Below, piece after piece: positions 26,909 through 36,455 of a stretch of 64,000 nucleotides of DNA. Source of the stretch: Terriglobia bacterium. GTDB lineage: Bacteria; Acidobacteriota; Terriglobia; Terriglobales; Acidobacteriaceae. The notes beneath the pieces were generated by a model that saw nothing but the letters and a program-made list of their open reading frames with translations, was not told the origin of the DNA and did not search any database. The translations under genes were made by a program, and so were the position numbers. The first letter of the stretch is position 1, and every line of letters starts with the position of its first letter. Location of the stretch: NCBI GenBank assembly GCA_020073645.1, contig JAIQET010000007.1, forward strand, positions 23,438-87,437, read 5' to 3'.

Positions 26909-27676
26909 GTGGCCAAGAAAGAAACCAAGCAGCCGGAAAAACCGCGCGAAACGACAGTCGAGTTCCTGGCCTCGTTGGCGGCGGTGCTGGTGACCGGCCT
27001 CTTCATCATCACCTTCATCGTGCAGGCCTTCGAGATTCCCTCCAGTTCCATGGAGAACACCCTGCTCATCGGTGACCACGTGTTCGTGAATCGCGAGCAG
27101 TTCGCGCCATCCACGCGTTGGGCTGGTCCTCTGCTTCCCTACCGGCAGATCCACCGCGGAGACATCGTCGTCTTTCTCTCTCCCGCGGAACCGGGCCTCT
27201 ATGTCGTGAAGCGGATCATGGGCGTTCCCGGCGACCACATCCATCTGCGCGACGGCGTGGTCTACCGTAATGGTGAAAAGCTGGACGAACCGTATGTCAT
27301 CCATAGCGGCGCGGACGTCCCCAATCCCTATCGCGACAACTTCCCGGCGGTTCCGCCCTCCGATTTCAACAACGTCACCCCGGAGTGGGAGCTCATGGTC
27401 AGGCAGTACATCCAGGGCGATGACTTGGTGGTCCCCGCCGACAGCTATTTCGGCATGGGCGACAACCGCGACGTCAGCTACGACAGCCGCTATTGGGGGT
27501 TCATCCCCAAGCAAAACGTGATCGGCCGGCCGATGTTCATCTACTGGTCGTTTGAAACGCCGCCCAACCAGTATTTGGAAAAAGAATTCAGCCAGCGGAT
27601 TGGCTTCCTGGCCCACGTGGTCATTCACTTCTTCGACGAAACCCGGTGGCGGCGAACCTTCAGGGTGGTGCGTTGA
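26909..27676 (+). CDS. lepB: Signal peptidase I, second of two
   Basis: This is the tandem paralogue of the preceding gene, with the same layout. A membrane helix (LAAVLVTGLFIITFIVQAF) leads to the Ser box EIPSSSMENTLL (Ser47), and the Lys base is K101 in YVVKRIMGVPGD. The C-terminal box is MGDNRDVSYDSRYWGFIPKQNVIGRP. All catalytic residues are present, so both copies should be active. The start is GTG 26909. The 3' end overlaps the AsmA-like gene, so all belong to one operon. Divergence between the copies in the specificity-determining middle region suggests different substrates. Confidence 0.95.
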   Translation: MAKKETKQPEKPRETTVEFLASLAAVLVTGLFIITFIVQAFEIPSSSMENTLLIGDHVFVNREQFAPSTRWAGPLLPYRQIHRGDIVVFLSPAEPGLYVVKRIMGVPGDHIHLRDGVVYRNGEKLDEPYVIHSGADVPNPYRDNFPAVPPSDFNNVTPEWELMVRQYIQGDDLVVPADSYFGMGDNRDVSYDSRYWGFIPKQNVIGRPMFIYWSFETPPNQYLEKEFSQRIGFLAHVVIHFFDETRWRRTFRVVR

Positions 27677-30207
27677 GCTTTCTCCGCTCCAGACGCGGCG
27701 TCGTACTAGCCATCCTCGTGCTGGTGGTGGCGCTGTTTTGGATACGGCCCGGGGCAGAGTGGCTGCGTTCCCGGATCGTTCACTCCATCAGTCTTGCCCT
27801 GGGACAATCCGTGGAGATCGAGCATGTCAGCCTGCGTCTGCTGCCCCAGCCCGGCTTTGATCTCGACAATTTCGTGGTCCATGACGACCCCGCGTTCAGC
27901 GCCGAGCCCATGCTGCGCTCCCAGGAGGTCACAGCTGCTCTCCGTCTGACCTCCCTGCTCCGTGGCCGGCTGGAGATTGCCCGCCTCGATCTCACCGAGC
28001 CCAGCCTCAACCTGGTGCGCAACCGCGAAGGACATTGGAACATCGAGAATCTTCTCGAACGCGCCGCCAAAACCCCGGTCGCCCCGACCGGCAAAGCGAA
28101 GACCGAGAGCCGCCCGGGCTTCCCATACATTGCGGCGGACCGCGGCCGCATCAACTTCAAATTCGAGCAGGAGAAAAAGCCTTACGCTCTGACCGACGCG
28201 GATTTCAGTTTCTGGCAGGATTCAGAAAATACCTGGGGCACGAGGCTGAAGGCGCAGCCCGTCCGTACCGATTTCAACCTTACCGACACCGGACTGCTCC
28301 GGGTCAGTGGATCATGGCAGAGAGCCGCCAGCCTGCGCGAGACGCCGCTTCAGTTCACCCTGTCGTGGGACGGGGCGCAACTCGGCCAAGCCACCAAACT
28401 CGCCTACGGCAATGACAGGGGCTGGCGCGGAACCGTCGCGTTGTCGGTCAAACTCTCCGGCACACCGGCTGGCCTCGCCGTGCAAACCGAAGGGTCCGTG
28501 CAGGACTTCCACCGCTACGACATCCTGGGCGGCGGCTCCTTTCGATTGGCAGCACACTGTAACGGTCACTACAGTTCTCTGGACCAAACTCTTTCGAACA
28601 TTGCCTGCCAGGCTCCAGTGGGGAACGGTGCGCTCAGCCTGACTGGGAGCATCACCGGCCTCCGGGATTCCCGCACGTACGACCTGGCTCTGCTCGCTCA
28701 AAATGTGCCCATCCAGTCGCTGGTTGCGTTCGCCCGTCACACCAAGAAAGACATCCCCGACGACCTGCTCGCAACCGGTAAGCTCGATGCGAACCTCAAA
28801 GTGCACCGCCAGGCTGATGCGACTGCTCCTGTCTGGGAAGGCGATGGCCAGACCTTAGGGTTTCAGCTGAGGTCGAAGCTTGCAGACAACGAAATGGTGC
28901 TGGACCGGATTCCGTTCGCGGTGTCTTCCGTTTCCCCGGCCGGCCTCACGGCAAAGAACCGCCACGGCCGAGCCGCCCAGGCAGTTCCTCCGGCAGAGAA
29001 TCGCCTGAGCATAGGCCCGTTCAACCTCGCGCTGGGCAGGCCACAACCCGCCACGGTACAGGGTTGGGTTTCGCGTTCCGGATACGACCTGCTGGTGCAG
29101 GGCGAGGCGCAGGTGCAGCGGCTGCTGCAAGTGGCGCGAACCGTGGGGCTCCCGGTTCCCAGGCCCGCTGCTGACGGCGCCGCCAGAGTGGATCTGCAGA
29201 TTGCCGGCGCCTGGACCGGATTCGCCGCTCCCCGGGCGACTGGGACCGCGCAACTGCGCTCCGTCCGCGCGGAAGTGCGCGGCCTCAACATCCCGCTCGA
29301 AATCGCATCGGCGAATTTGCTGCTGACGCAGGATGAAGTCAGCGTGCAGAACCTGAGCGCTGCTTTGGGGAACAGCACCTGGCGTGGATCCCTGGTGCTG
29401 CCGCGTCCGTGCCTGCCGGCCGCCTGTGCCATCCGCTTCGATCTCCATGCCGACGAGATCGCGACCGGAGAACTCAGCCAGTTACTCAATCCCTACCCTC
29501 GCAAGCGCCCGTGGTACCGGTTTCTATCGCCCTCGCCGGCGCCAGGAGCGTCTTACCTGGCCACCCTGCATGCAACTGGAAAGCTCACCGCCAATCGGGT
29601 ACAGATTGATAAGCTCGTCGCCGGCAAAGTGTCCGCCAACATTGATCTGGAGAACGGCAAGCTCCGGCTCTCCGGCTTGAGCGCAGATGTGCTTGGCGGG
29701 AGACACCTCGGCGAATGGAAAGCCGACTTCACCGCCAGGCCGCCCGAGTACAGCGGCAGCGGGAGCTTGGAGCATGTCGTTCTCGCACAACTGGCCGACG
29801 CCATGCACGACCCCTGGATCACCGGCGTGGTGACGGCAAAATACCGCGTGACCACTTCCGGTATGACCAAGTCCGAACTCCTCGCTTCTGCCACGGCCAC
29901 GCTGCAGGTGGACATGCGCGATGGATCGCTCCCCCACATTGCGCTGGTCGGGACCCCCGGCCCTTTACACATTCATCGCCTGGTAGCCCAAATGCTTCTC
30001 CGCAACGGCGCCTTTGATATTCAGGAAGGCAAACTGGAGACGCCCGGCGGCATCTACCAGTTAAGCGGCACTGCATCTCTGGGCCGTGCTTTGGATGTGA
30101 GACTCTCGCGAGCTGGCGCCCACGGGTTCAATATCACGGGTACCCTGACCGAGCCCCGCGTGGTGCAAGCCACCGTCCCGGAGACGCAAGCCGCCCTGAA
30201 ACCATGA
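27673..30207 (+). CDS. AsmA-family envelope protein
   Basis: This is a large (about 844 aa) membrane-anchored periplasmic protein of the AsmA/TamB-like group, thought to help move lipids between membranes. The N-terminus has one membrane helix (VVLAILVLVVALFWI) followed by the diagnostic AsmA opening (SISLALGQSVEIEHVSLRLLPQPGFDLDNFVVHDDPAFSAEPML), and the rest is long beta-rich repeats. I start at TTG 27673, which overlaps the lepB stop as TTGA and precedes the membrane helix; GTG 27646 would add nine residues. The stop overlaps the next gene as ATGA. Confidence 0.85.
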   Translation: MSFLRSRRGVVLAILVLVVALFWIRPGAEWLRSRIVHSISLALGQSVEIEHVSLRLLPQPGFDLDNFVVHDDPAFSAEPMLRSQEVTAALRLTSLLRGRLEIARLDLTEPSLNLVRNREGHWNIENLLERAAKTPVAPTGKAKTESRPGFPYIAADRGRINFKFEQEKKPYALTDADFSFWQDSENTWGTRLKAQPVRTDFNLTDTGLLRVSGSWQRAASLRETPLQFTLSWDGAQLGQATKLAYGNDRGWRGTVALSVKLSGTPAGLAVQTEGSVQDFHRYDILGGGSFRLAAHCNGHYSSLDQTLSNIACQAPVGNGALSLTGSITGLRDSRTYDLALLAQNVPIQSLVAFARHTKKDIPDDLLATGKLDANLKVHRQADATAPVWEGDGQTLGFQLRSKLADNEMVLDRIPFAVSSVSPAGLTAKNRHGRAAQAVPPAENRLSIGPFNLALGRPQPATVQGWVSRSGYDLLVQGEAQVQRLLQVARTVGLPVPRPAADGAARVDLQIAGAWTGFAAPRATGTAQLRSVRAEVRGLNIPLEIASANLLLTQDEVSVQNLSAALGNSTWRGSLVLPRPCLPAACAIRFDLHADEIATGELSQLLNPYPRKRPWYRFLSPSPAPGASYLATLHATGKLTANRVQIDKLVAGKVSANIDLENGKLRLSGLSADVLGGRHLGEWKADFTARPPEYSGSGSLEHVVLAQLADAMHDPWITGVVTAKYRVTTSGMTKSELLASATATLQVDMRDGSLPHIALVGTPGPLHIHRLVAQMLLRNGAFDIQEGKLETPGGIYQLSGTASLGRALDVRLSRAGAHGFNITGTLTEPRVVQATVPETQAALKP

Positions 30208-30782
30208 GGGCCTCTCGCGCGCTTTTGCTGGTCGTGCTTGTCTCTGCCTTCCTGACCGCGCAAACCACTTCCGTTGATTCCAGCGCCGTCGCCAGCATGG
30301 AGCGCAAGTTGCAGCACATCGAGAGCAACGGTGCGCTGTCCCACCCTGACCCTACCCCGACGGAATTTACGGAGCATGAGATCAACTCCTATCTCGCATC
30401 GGGAAAAGTCAAATTGCCGGTGGGCGTGCGGTCGGTACATCTCGAAGGTCAACCAGGCGTTGTGACGGGAACATCGCGGGTAGATTTCGATCAACTCAAA
30501 GCCGGACGGCGTTCTTCCAATCCCCTGCTTTCCGTGTTTACCGGTATCCACGAAGTGGTGGTTGTGGCTCACGCGCACGGCAGCGGCGGACAAGGCTTTG
30601 TCAATGTGGATTCAGTGGCGCTCGACAACGTGGACATCCCGCGCTTCGTCCTGCAAATGTTCGTCGAGAAATATCTTCAGCCAAAGTATCCCAACATCGG
30701 CCTCGATTCCCGCTTCACCCTGCCCGACCGGATTGACGTGGCGCTAGTGGGGATGCACAAGTTGACAGTGATGCAGAAGTAG
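30204..30782 (+). CDS. Secreted protein of unknown function
   Basis: This 192-residue protein has a signal peptide (SRALLLVVLVSAFLTAQ) and a compact body containing FTEHEINSYLASGKVKLP and DNVDIPRFVLQMFVEKYLQPKYP. I recognise no family. Its ATG overlaps the AsmA stop (ATGA), so it is the last gene of the rnc-lepB-lepB-AsmA operon and probably acts with the AsmA-like protein at the envelope. Confidence 0.75.
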   Translation: MRASRALLLVVLVSAFLTAQTTSVDSSAVASMERKLQHIESNGALSHPDPTPTEFTEHEINSYLASGKVKLPVGVRSVHLEGQPGVVTGTSRVDFDQLKAGRRSSNPLLSVFTGIHEVVVVAHAHGSGGQGFVNVDSVALDNVDIPRFVLQMFVEKYLQPKYPNIGLDSRFTLPDRIDVALVGMHKLTVMQK

Positions 30783-30801
30783 TCGCTGCTGAAAAGTTTG
30801 G

Positions 30802-30866
30802 TTTTGGGTGGCGCAGCGCTTCAGCGCTGCGATCACTGGCCTGCAAATGAAGGCTTCAGCCGCTGA
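30802..30866 (+). repeat. GGGTGGCGCAGCGCTTCAGC repeat, copy 1
   Basis: A 30-base block (30802-30831) containing the palindrome GCAGCGCTTCAGCGCTGC recurs without change at 59255-59284. It is followed by GGCTTCAGCCGCTGAGG, whose variants also occur in the second copy. It lies in the short gap between two convergent genes. Confidence 0.85.
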
Positions 30867-30895
30867 GGTGCTTGTCTTGCCTTTCCAGCAGCTTC

Positions 30896-32596
30896 CTAAG
30901 GCACATAGCCCGCTCCCCGCAGCACTCTCCCCGGCAGCGATCCCGTCATCTTTCCCGAGTCAATCACCGGCACCCCGTTCACCAGCACATACTCCATCCC
31001 TTGCGACAACTGGTTGGGGTTTTCGAAGGTAGCCACGTCATGCACCGTGGCAGGATCAAAGACCACCACGTCGGCCCACATCCCGGCCTTCAGCACTCCA
31101 CGATCCGTCAGTCGCATGCGCTGCGCCGGCAAGGCGGACATCTTGCGGATCGCATCCTCCAGAGTGAGCTTCTTCTCTTCTCGGACGTACTTGCGCAAGA
31201 TGCGGGGAAAGGTACCGTAAGCCCGTGGGTGCGGATGCTCCTGGCCCAAGATTCCTTCCGGCGAAGTTCCCGACGAGTCGTTGTCGATCGACACCCACGG
31301 CTGCTGCACCGCCAGCGCCACATCAGGCTCCGACATGCCAAATACAGCGACGTTCGTAAAGGCATTGTCCTCGATCAGCAGATCGAACAGAGCATCCATC
31401 GGATCCTTGTTCCACATCTTCGCTATCTCGGACAGACGCTTGCCCTGTAATGGCAGGAGCTTCGGGTTCTGCACCACTCCGATCAAGATCGCTTCCGGGC
31501 CAGGGATCTCATCCCATTCGTTGTCCCACTCGCTGGATGGCGTCATCATGTCTTTGCGGATTCGCGCGCGCATCGCGGGATCCTTCAGACGCTCGACCAG
31601 CTTGGCATCGCCGCCATCGTGCGCCCACGGCGGAATGAACGCCGAGAAACTGTTGAACCAGGCCGTGTAAGCATAGGTGTCGGCTGTCACGTCCATCCCT
31701 TCTGCGCGCACCGCATTGATTTTGGCCACCACTTCGGGCATGCGTCCCCAGTTCTCCTTGCCCGCTACCTTGAGGTGCCAGATCTCGACCGGGATGTGCC
31801 CTTCCCGCCCGATGCGCAACGCCTCATCAATCGCGGGCAGAACCGCATCACTTTCATTGCGCATATGCGTGGCATAAACGCCTCCGAACTTGGAGGCCTC
31901 GCTGGCCAGCGCAATCAACTCGTCCGTTTTGGCGTAGGGAGCAGGCGCATACTCGAGCGACGTGGACACTCCCACGGCACCGTCGCGCATCCCCTGCCGC
32001 ACCAGCTCCTTCATCTGCTCAAGCTGCGCCGACGTCGGTTGCTTGTCGTCGTCTCCCAGCACCATGCGCCGGACTTGCGTCGCTCCTACATACGAAGCCA
32101 GATTGATCCCCATCCCTTGCTTTTCCAGCCGCGCAAAGTATTGCCGGAAAGTCCGCCAGTCCGGGGTGATGTGGTAATGCTCGTAGCCCTCCCGGTCGGC
32201 TTGCACGATGGCATCATTCAGCGGCGCCGCTGATCCGCCCTCGCCGGTAATCTCGGTGGTAATCCCCTGGAAAATTTTCGAAGGCAGGCGCGGGTCGACG
32301 AGGATAGTCAGCTCCGACTGCCCCAGCATGTCAATGAATCCGGGTGCCACCACCATTCCGTGCGCATCGATGGTGCGCGCGCGCGCCGCGGCGCTGAGAT
32401 TGCCGATGGCCGCGATTTTCCCCTCGCGAATGCCGACATCGCCCGAATACCAGGGTGAACCCGTGCCGTCGACAATGTGGCCATTGGTGATGACAAGATC
32501 GAACCTCGCAGACGACGCCGCTTCCTGCGCCCATAAGACGTAAACGCTGCTTAACAGAAGAATGGCTGCAAAAAACTCTTTTCTGATCGCCCGCAT
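30896..32596 (-). CDS. N-acyl-D-amino-acid deacylase family amidohydrolase
   Basis: This secreted metallo-hydrolase belongs to the D-aminoacylase branch of the amidohydrolase superfamily, enzymes that deacylate N-acyl-D-amino acids. After a signal peptide (EFFAAILLLSSVYVLWAQ) come FDLVITNGHIVDGTGSPWYSGDVGIREGKIAAIG and APGFIDMLGQSE. Family members often have a metal-binding HxH in the latter region; here it reads DMLGQSE, so metal binding may be altered. Later blocks are VYATHMRNESD, VEIWHLKV and the C-terminal LKAGMWADVVVFDP. I use ATG 32596, directly before the signal peptide. The permease 37 bases upstream on the same strand suggests peptide or amino-acid scavenging. Confidence 0.88.
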   Translation of the reverse strand: MRAIRKEFFAAILLLSSVYVLWAQEAASSARFDLVITNGHIVDGTGSPWYSGDVGIREGKIAAIGNLSAAARARTIDAHGMVVAPGFIDMLGQSELTILVDPRLPSKIFQGITTEITGEGGSAAPLNDAIVQADREGYEHYHITPDWRTFRQYFARLEKQGMGINLASYVGATQVRRMVLGDDDKQPTSAQLEQMKELVRQGMRDGAVGVSTSLEYAPAPYAKTDELIALASEASKFGGVYATHMRNESDAVLPAIDEALRIGREGHIPVEIWHLKVAGKENWGRMPEVVAKINAVRAEGMDVTADTYAYTAWFNSFSAFIPPWAHDGGDAKLVERLKDPAMRARIRKDMMTPSSEWDNEWDEIPGPEAILIGVVQNPKLLPLQGKRLSEIAKMWNKDPMDALFDLLIEDNAFTNVAVFGMSEPDVALAVQQPWVSIDNDSSGTSPEGILGQEHPHPRAYGTFPRILRKYVREEKKLTLEDAIRKMSALPAQRMRLTDRGVLKAGMWADVVVFDPATVHDVATFENPNQLSQGMEYVLVNGVPVIDSGKMTGSLPGRVLRGAGYVP

Positions 32597-32633
32597 GGCT
32601 TCGCGCCCCCTAAGATTCCTTACTTGGATTGCG

Positions 32634-33968
32634 TCACTCACTCCTGATACCGCTCCGCTCCCGCCACCCCAGCCCCAACCCAATCGAGATCCAAATCCCC
32701 AGCGCCAGCCATTCATACCCGCTGAAGTGTCCGGGCACCGCAGGCACGACTTTCATCAGGATCATCAGCAGCCCGACCGTCACTCCGACGAGAGCCACCA
32801 ACCGCTCACGGGCCGGAGGCCCCATGCGGTAGTAGGCCGCACAAGCCGCCAGCCACCCCGCCGCAGATGCCACCGAGCCCACCTCGGTGATCGGCACCAG
32901 GATGGCATCCCCAAGAAACATGCTGGCCGCCGTCGCCAGCCCCACGCAGAGGACCGCGAACGAAGGAGTCTGATTGCCGGGGTGCACGTAGGCAACGCGG
33001 CGGTCCACCAGCCCGCGGCGTCCCATAGCAAACAGCAACCGGCTGGCTGCGACAAAATTTCCGTTGAACACCTTGAACAAGGAAAGCAGTGCGGCCGCCA
33101 AAATCACGCTTACGATCCAGCGCGAACCCACTGCCCGTTCAAACGCCACCGCAGTCATGAACTTCTCGCCGGTGAGTTGCCGCCACGGTGCTACATAGCC
33201 AACGGCCGCGATCACGATGGTGTAGAAAAGAATGCCCACGACGATCGCCATCCAGATCGCTGTGAAGAATCCTCGTCCGCGGAACTCCGGGCTGGCCTCC
33301 TCCGCAGCCTTGCCCACCGATTCGTAGCCGGTCATGAAATAGGGCACGACTTGCATCACCAGCAGCACTGAAACAAACGGGCTGTGCGTGAACAATGGCG
33401 GGAAATTTGCCGTCGAACCCCTGGTCACCCCGAATCCGACAAACACCGCAAACAGCGCGAGTGTGCCAAATGCCGTCCAGTTTTGAAAGGTCGCGCTCAA
33501 CCGGATACCGCGATAGTTCAGCAGCGTGATCAATCCCGTCAATCCCAGCCCGATCACCAGATGAGGCAGATACACCGGGCGGCCGGCGACGCGGTAGAGT
33601 TCGATCGAGTCCAGCGCCGGGAAAATGTAGCCTGCGATCTTCCCAATCGCGACTGCTTCCCAGGGACAGACGATGAAATACGCGAGAATCATCATCCATC
33701 CCGTGGCGAAGCTGACGGACTGGGGAAAGACTTTGGCGGTGTAGGCCACTTCTCCGGCCGCATCGGGCATAGCCATCACCAACTGGCCATACACGTATCC
33801 GATGGGGAGCAGCAGCGCACCCCCGATGGCAAAACCAAGAACGCCGCCTAGCACGCCGCCGCGGAGCAGCCAGTCGTCCATCACGACCAACCAGCCGACG
33901 CCGACCATCGTCCCCCACCCCAGGGTGAAGTAGTCCACGACGCGCAGTTTGCGGGCGAGAATAGTCAC
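32634..33968 (-). CDS. APC-superfamily amino acid permease
   Basis: This integral membrane transporter (444 aa) has about 12 hydrophobic segments. The opening RKLRVVDYFTLGWGTMVGVGWLVV is the APC signature of unwound helix 1, and the segment VVPYFMTGYESVGKAAEEASPEFRGRGFFTAIW matches the helix 6 region of amino-acid permeases. The start is GTG 33968. The deacylase gene follows closely on the same strand, so the pair probably imports amino acids or amides that the secreted hydrolase releases. Exact substrate is not readable. Confidence 0.9.
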   Translation of the reverse strand: MTILARKLRVVDYFTLGWGTMVGVGWLVVMDDWLLRGGVLGGVLGFAIGGALLLPIGYVYGQLVMAMPDAAGEVAYTAKVFPQSVSFATGWMMILAYFIVCPWEAVAIGKIAGYIFPALDSIELYRVAGRPVYLPHLVIGLGLTGLITLLNYRGIRLSATFQNWTAFGTLALFAVFVGFGVTRGSTANFPPLFTHSPFVSVLLVMQVVPYFMTGYESVGKAAEEASPEFRGRGFFTAIWMAIVVGILFYTIVIAAVGYVAPWRQLTGEKFMTAVAFERAVGSRWIVSVILAAALLSLFKVFNGNFVAASRLLFAMGRRGLVDRRVAYVHPGNQTPSFAVLCVGLATAASMFLGDAILVPITEVGSVASAAGWLAACAAYYRMGPPARERLVALVGVTVGLLMILMKVVPAVPGHFSGYEWLALGIWISIGLGLGWRERSGIRSE

Positions 33969-34010
33969 GCGATCAGGTGGCGCGAATTATAAAGCATCGC
34001 CACAACTCAC

Positions 34011-34053
34011 GTAGGGACGGCCGCCTCGGCCGTCCACCCGGGCGAAGCCCGGC
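34011..34053 (+). repeat. Double palindrome in the permease/acyltransferase gap
   Basis: GGACGGCCGCCTCGGCCGTCC and CCCGGGCGAAGCCCGG are adjacent GC-rich palindromes with short loops, REP-like in form. They lie in the divergent intergenic region between the permease and the acyltransferase. Confidence 0.75.
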
Positions 34054-34104
34054 GATCACCGCGTATGCTATGTTCTACTTTGCTGATTGCCAACCGAAGC
34101 AGCC

Positions 34105-34920
34105 ATGCCCCGATACGAATATCGCGTTCTCAACCCGACTCCACCGGCGGAGAAGACTTTTCTCAAGTGGATTGACCGCCTGGACCAGGAGTTCATGAAC
34201 CGCGACGCCAACCATCGCAGCGACGTGGTCCGCGACGCGCTGTATCAGCTTTATCTCGGCTGCCCGTACGCTCCTCCCGATCCCGCTGCCCCCATGGCTC
34301 AGCAGGTTCTTGTCCACTCGTTCGATCCCCGCAATGCCACCCTCGAGCCCGAGTATTATGGCGACGTGGACGCCGCGAAATACGCCGAGCGCAAGCCCCT
34401 CATCTGGTTCTGGATGATGTACGACCGCTCTCCCGTGGGCTTAAATCACTGGTTGGGCTACCGCGTTCGTGCCATGCTGGCGCGCCACATCTTCAAACAC
34501 TGCGGCCAGAACGTGAAAATCTTTCACGGCGTCGAGGTTTCCTTCGGATACAACCTCACCGTCGAAGATAACTGCACCATCCACAAGTACGTGCTGCTCG
34601 ACGATCGCGGCGAAATCATCATTCACGAAGGCAGCTCGATTTCCGATTACGCCAACGTCTATTCCCACGCCCACGACCTCAACGACGGCATGATCGTCAA
34701 CAACCACAAGACCGAGATCGGCCCCAAGGCTCGCATCACCTACCACGCCACCGTGATGAGCGGCGTGAAAGTGGGAGAGCACGGCCTGGTCGGCTCGGTC
34801 GGTGTGGCCTCCAAGAACGTGGAGCCCTTTCACGTAGTCGCCGGCGTCCCCGCCAAGCCGGTCAAGGTGAAGCCCATCGCCCCCGAGGAGCTGCGCAAAG
34901 CCTTGGAAAAGCCGTCCTGA
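34105..34920 (+). CDS. Left-handed beta-helix acyltransferase
   Basis: This protein (271 aa) ends in a hexapeptide-repeat domain (VKIFHGVEVSFGYNLTVEDNCTIHKYVLL to KARITYHATVMSGVKVGEHGLVGSVGVASKNVEPFHVVAGVPAKPVKVKPI), typical of CatB/maltose-type O-acetyltransferases that modify sugars. The His in SHAHDL is a plausible catalytic residue. The first 90 residues form a helical domain (KTFLKWIDRLDQEFMNRDANHRSDVVRDALYQLYLG) that I do not recognise. ATG 34105 is chosen over TTG 34087. Substrate is unknown, though polysaccharide acetylation is a reasonable inference. Confidence 0.8.
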   Translation: MPRYEYRVLNPTPPAEKTFLKWIDRLDQEFMNRDANHRSDVVRDALYQLYLGCPYAPPDPAAPMAQQVLVHSFDPRNATLEPEYYGDVDAAKYAERKPLIWFWMMYDRSPVGLNHWLGYRVRAMLARHIFKHCGQNVKIFHGVEVSFGYNLTVEDNCTIHKYVLLDDRGEIIIHEGSSISDYANVYSHAHDLNDGMIVNNHKTEIGPKARITYHATVMSGVKVGEHGLVGSVGVASKNVEPFHVVAGVPAKPVKVKPIAPEELRKALEKPS

Positions 34921-34963
34921 AAGGAGCCGCGGAGCCGAGCCAGGCGGCCAGGCGCGCTCGCAA

Positions 34964-35577
34964 CCGCGGAGCGGCGTCATTCGTTAGCCCACAGCGTAAG
35001 CTGTGGGTAAGGTGGGAAAGGCATCTGGGAGCCCCGGAGGGGCGGAACTAGCCGAAGACGTACGTCGGATCGAACTCGACCCCCGATTTCCTCAACAATG
35101 CCAGAAATTCTTCTTCGAAGTTGCGCTTCTTATGATGTTCTGCCTGGCCGTGAATATAGTTCTTTACCACCGGCAGTTGCGACGGGCTCACGCTAAAAGC
35201 GCCGAACCCGTGCTGCCACGCGAATCGCAGTCCCGCCTCGCTCATCCATCGCGAGGAGTTTGCCTTGAGGTCACGGACGGCGTCAGAGAGAGTCCGGTTA
35301 GCCGGTAAAGCCAGCAGGATATGAAGATGGTTCGCAGTTCCTCCGATGCAGAGTACTCCAATTCCAATATTCTTGGCGATGCCGAGAATGTATGCGTATA
35401 GCTGTTCGCTTCTCTGCTCGGGGATCAGGTTTGCGCGATCCTTGGTGCTGAAAACGCAATGAATGAAATTCGACGCGTATGAGTGTCCCATGAGTGCCGC
35501 TCCTTCGGAGCTCGTTTTGTCCCTCGCATCTTACCCAGCGCTTACGCGCTGAGCTAACGAATGACGCCGCTCCGCGG
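34964..35577. mobile_element. RAYT element with inverted hairpin ends
   Basis: The ends are inverted copies. The left end (34964-35017) begins CCGCGGAGCGGCGTCATTCG, and the same 25 bases recur inverted at 35553-35577. The similarity continues through GTTAGC, the hairpin with loop GTAA (CACAGCGTAAGCTGTG on the left, CAGCGCTTACGCGCTG on the right) and TGGGTAAG. A further inner hairpin, GCCCCGGAGGGGC (35031-35043) and CCGCTCCTTCGGAGC (35496-35510), lies next to each gene end. The tyrosine transposase lies between them. This is the layout expected of a RAYT flanked by REP sequences. Confidence 0.85.
35048..35491 (-). CDS. REP-associated tyrosine transposase (RAYT)
   Basis: This 147-residue protein of the Y1/HUH IS200-like superfamily cuts single-stranded DNA at REP hairpins. 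The fold's words are visible: SNFIHCVFSTKDR at the start, the HUH pair as ANHLHILLALP, and the C-terminal helix VKNYIHGQAEHHKKRNFEEEF with the catalytic Tyr followed by Q..HH. Length fits complete members, and there is no frameshift. The flanking inverted hairpins, and related ones at 37.5 kb, suggest that it acts or acted on this repeat family. Confidence 0.93.
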   Translation of the reverse strand: MGHSYASNFIHCVFSTKDRANLIPEQRSEQLYAYILGIAKNIGIGVLCIGGTANHLHILLALPANRTLSDAVRDLKANSSRWMSEAGLRFAWQHGFGAFSVSPSQLPVVKNYIHGQAEHHKKRNFEEEFLALLRKSGVEFDPTYVFG

Positions 35578-35771
35578 CTTCCTGGTGCCAAATATCGCTG
35601 GCGAGCAGGTCTCTAATCATGGCCGCTGCTGAACGCAGTTCCAGTCTGCGTCCAACTGCGGTCGGCGTCTGTGCTGCCCATCACCGGCGGTCATGTTTTC
35701 CACATGCCTCGGTCCGGAACGCAGCTTTAGCCCGCCCCGCGCCCCGCGTGGTAGTATCAAACCCAACCTGC

Positions 35772-36455
35772 ATGACCCTGCAGCACGTTAACATCCTGTT
35801 CCAGTTGATCGTGTTTCTGTTCGCGATCAGCTTCCACGAGTCGGCGCACGCCTGGATGGCGAACCTCCGAGGCGACCCCACGGCCCGCATGCTGGGGCGG
35901 ATCACTCTGAATCCCATCAAGCACATTGATCCGCTCGGCACCATCGTGCTGCCGGCTATTGCCCTTTATTACCATATTCCCGTGCTCGGCTGGGCCAAGC
36001 CGACTCCGGTGGATCCGCGCAACTTCAAGAACCATGTGTTGGACGACATTCTGACTGCGGTCGCCGGGCCGGTCAGCAACTTCCTGGCGGCCAGCCTGGC
36101 TCTGTTCGCCCTCGGAATCATCAAGCATGTGTCGCCCCTGGGACAGCAGATTATCTTTGGCATTCCACAGGGTCTGGTTTCACTGGAGATGAACTCCGCC
36201 CTGGTACCGCTGTGCCTTTTGCTCTACCAGTTCATGGTCATTAATGTTGTGCTGGGGGTCTTCAACCTGATCCCCGTGCCGCCGCTGGATGGCAGCCATG
36301 TGCTGCGGCACTTCCTGCCGGCGCCGGCGCTCCGCATCTACGACACCGTCGGCATGTTCGGCCTGATGGCTCTGGTGTTTCTGGGCGGGAATTTTCTTTT
36401 CAGCCTGATCAGTCCGTTTTTGTATTTTTTTACCTTTCTCCTTTTCAAAATCTGA
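35772..36455 (+). CDS. Site-2 protease family (M50) membrane peptidase
   Basis: This is a compact intramembrane metalloprotease homologue (227 aa). The zinc motif HExxH is HESAH in FAISFHESAHAWMANLRGD, and the third ligand lies in the LNLIPVPPLDG-type block, here FNLIPVPPLDGSHVLRH. Hydrophobic segments fill the rest. No PDZ domain is present, unlike RseP, so this belongs to the small group with unknown substrates. ATG 35772 begins just before the first membrane segment. Its stop overlaps the trpS start by one base (TGATG). Confidence 0.9.
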   Translation: MTLQHVNILFQLIVFLFAISFHESAHAWMANLRGDPTARMLGRITLNPIKHIDPLGTIVLPAIALYYHIPVLGWAKPTPVDPRNFKNHVLDDILTAVAGPVSNFLAASLALFALGIIKHVSPLGQQIIFGIPQGLVSLEMNSALVPLCLLLYQFMVINVVLGVFNLIPVPPLDGSHVLRHFLPAPALRIYDTVGMFGLMALVFLGGNFLFSLISPFLYFFTFLLFKI

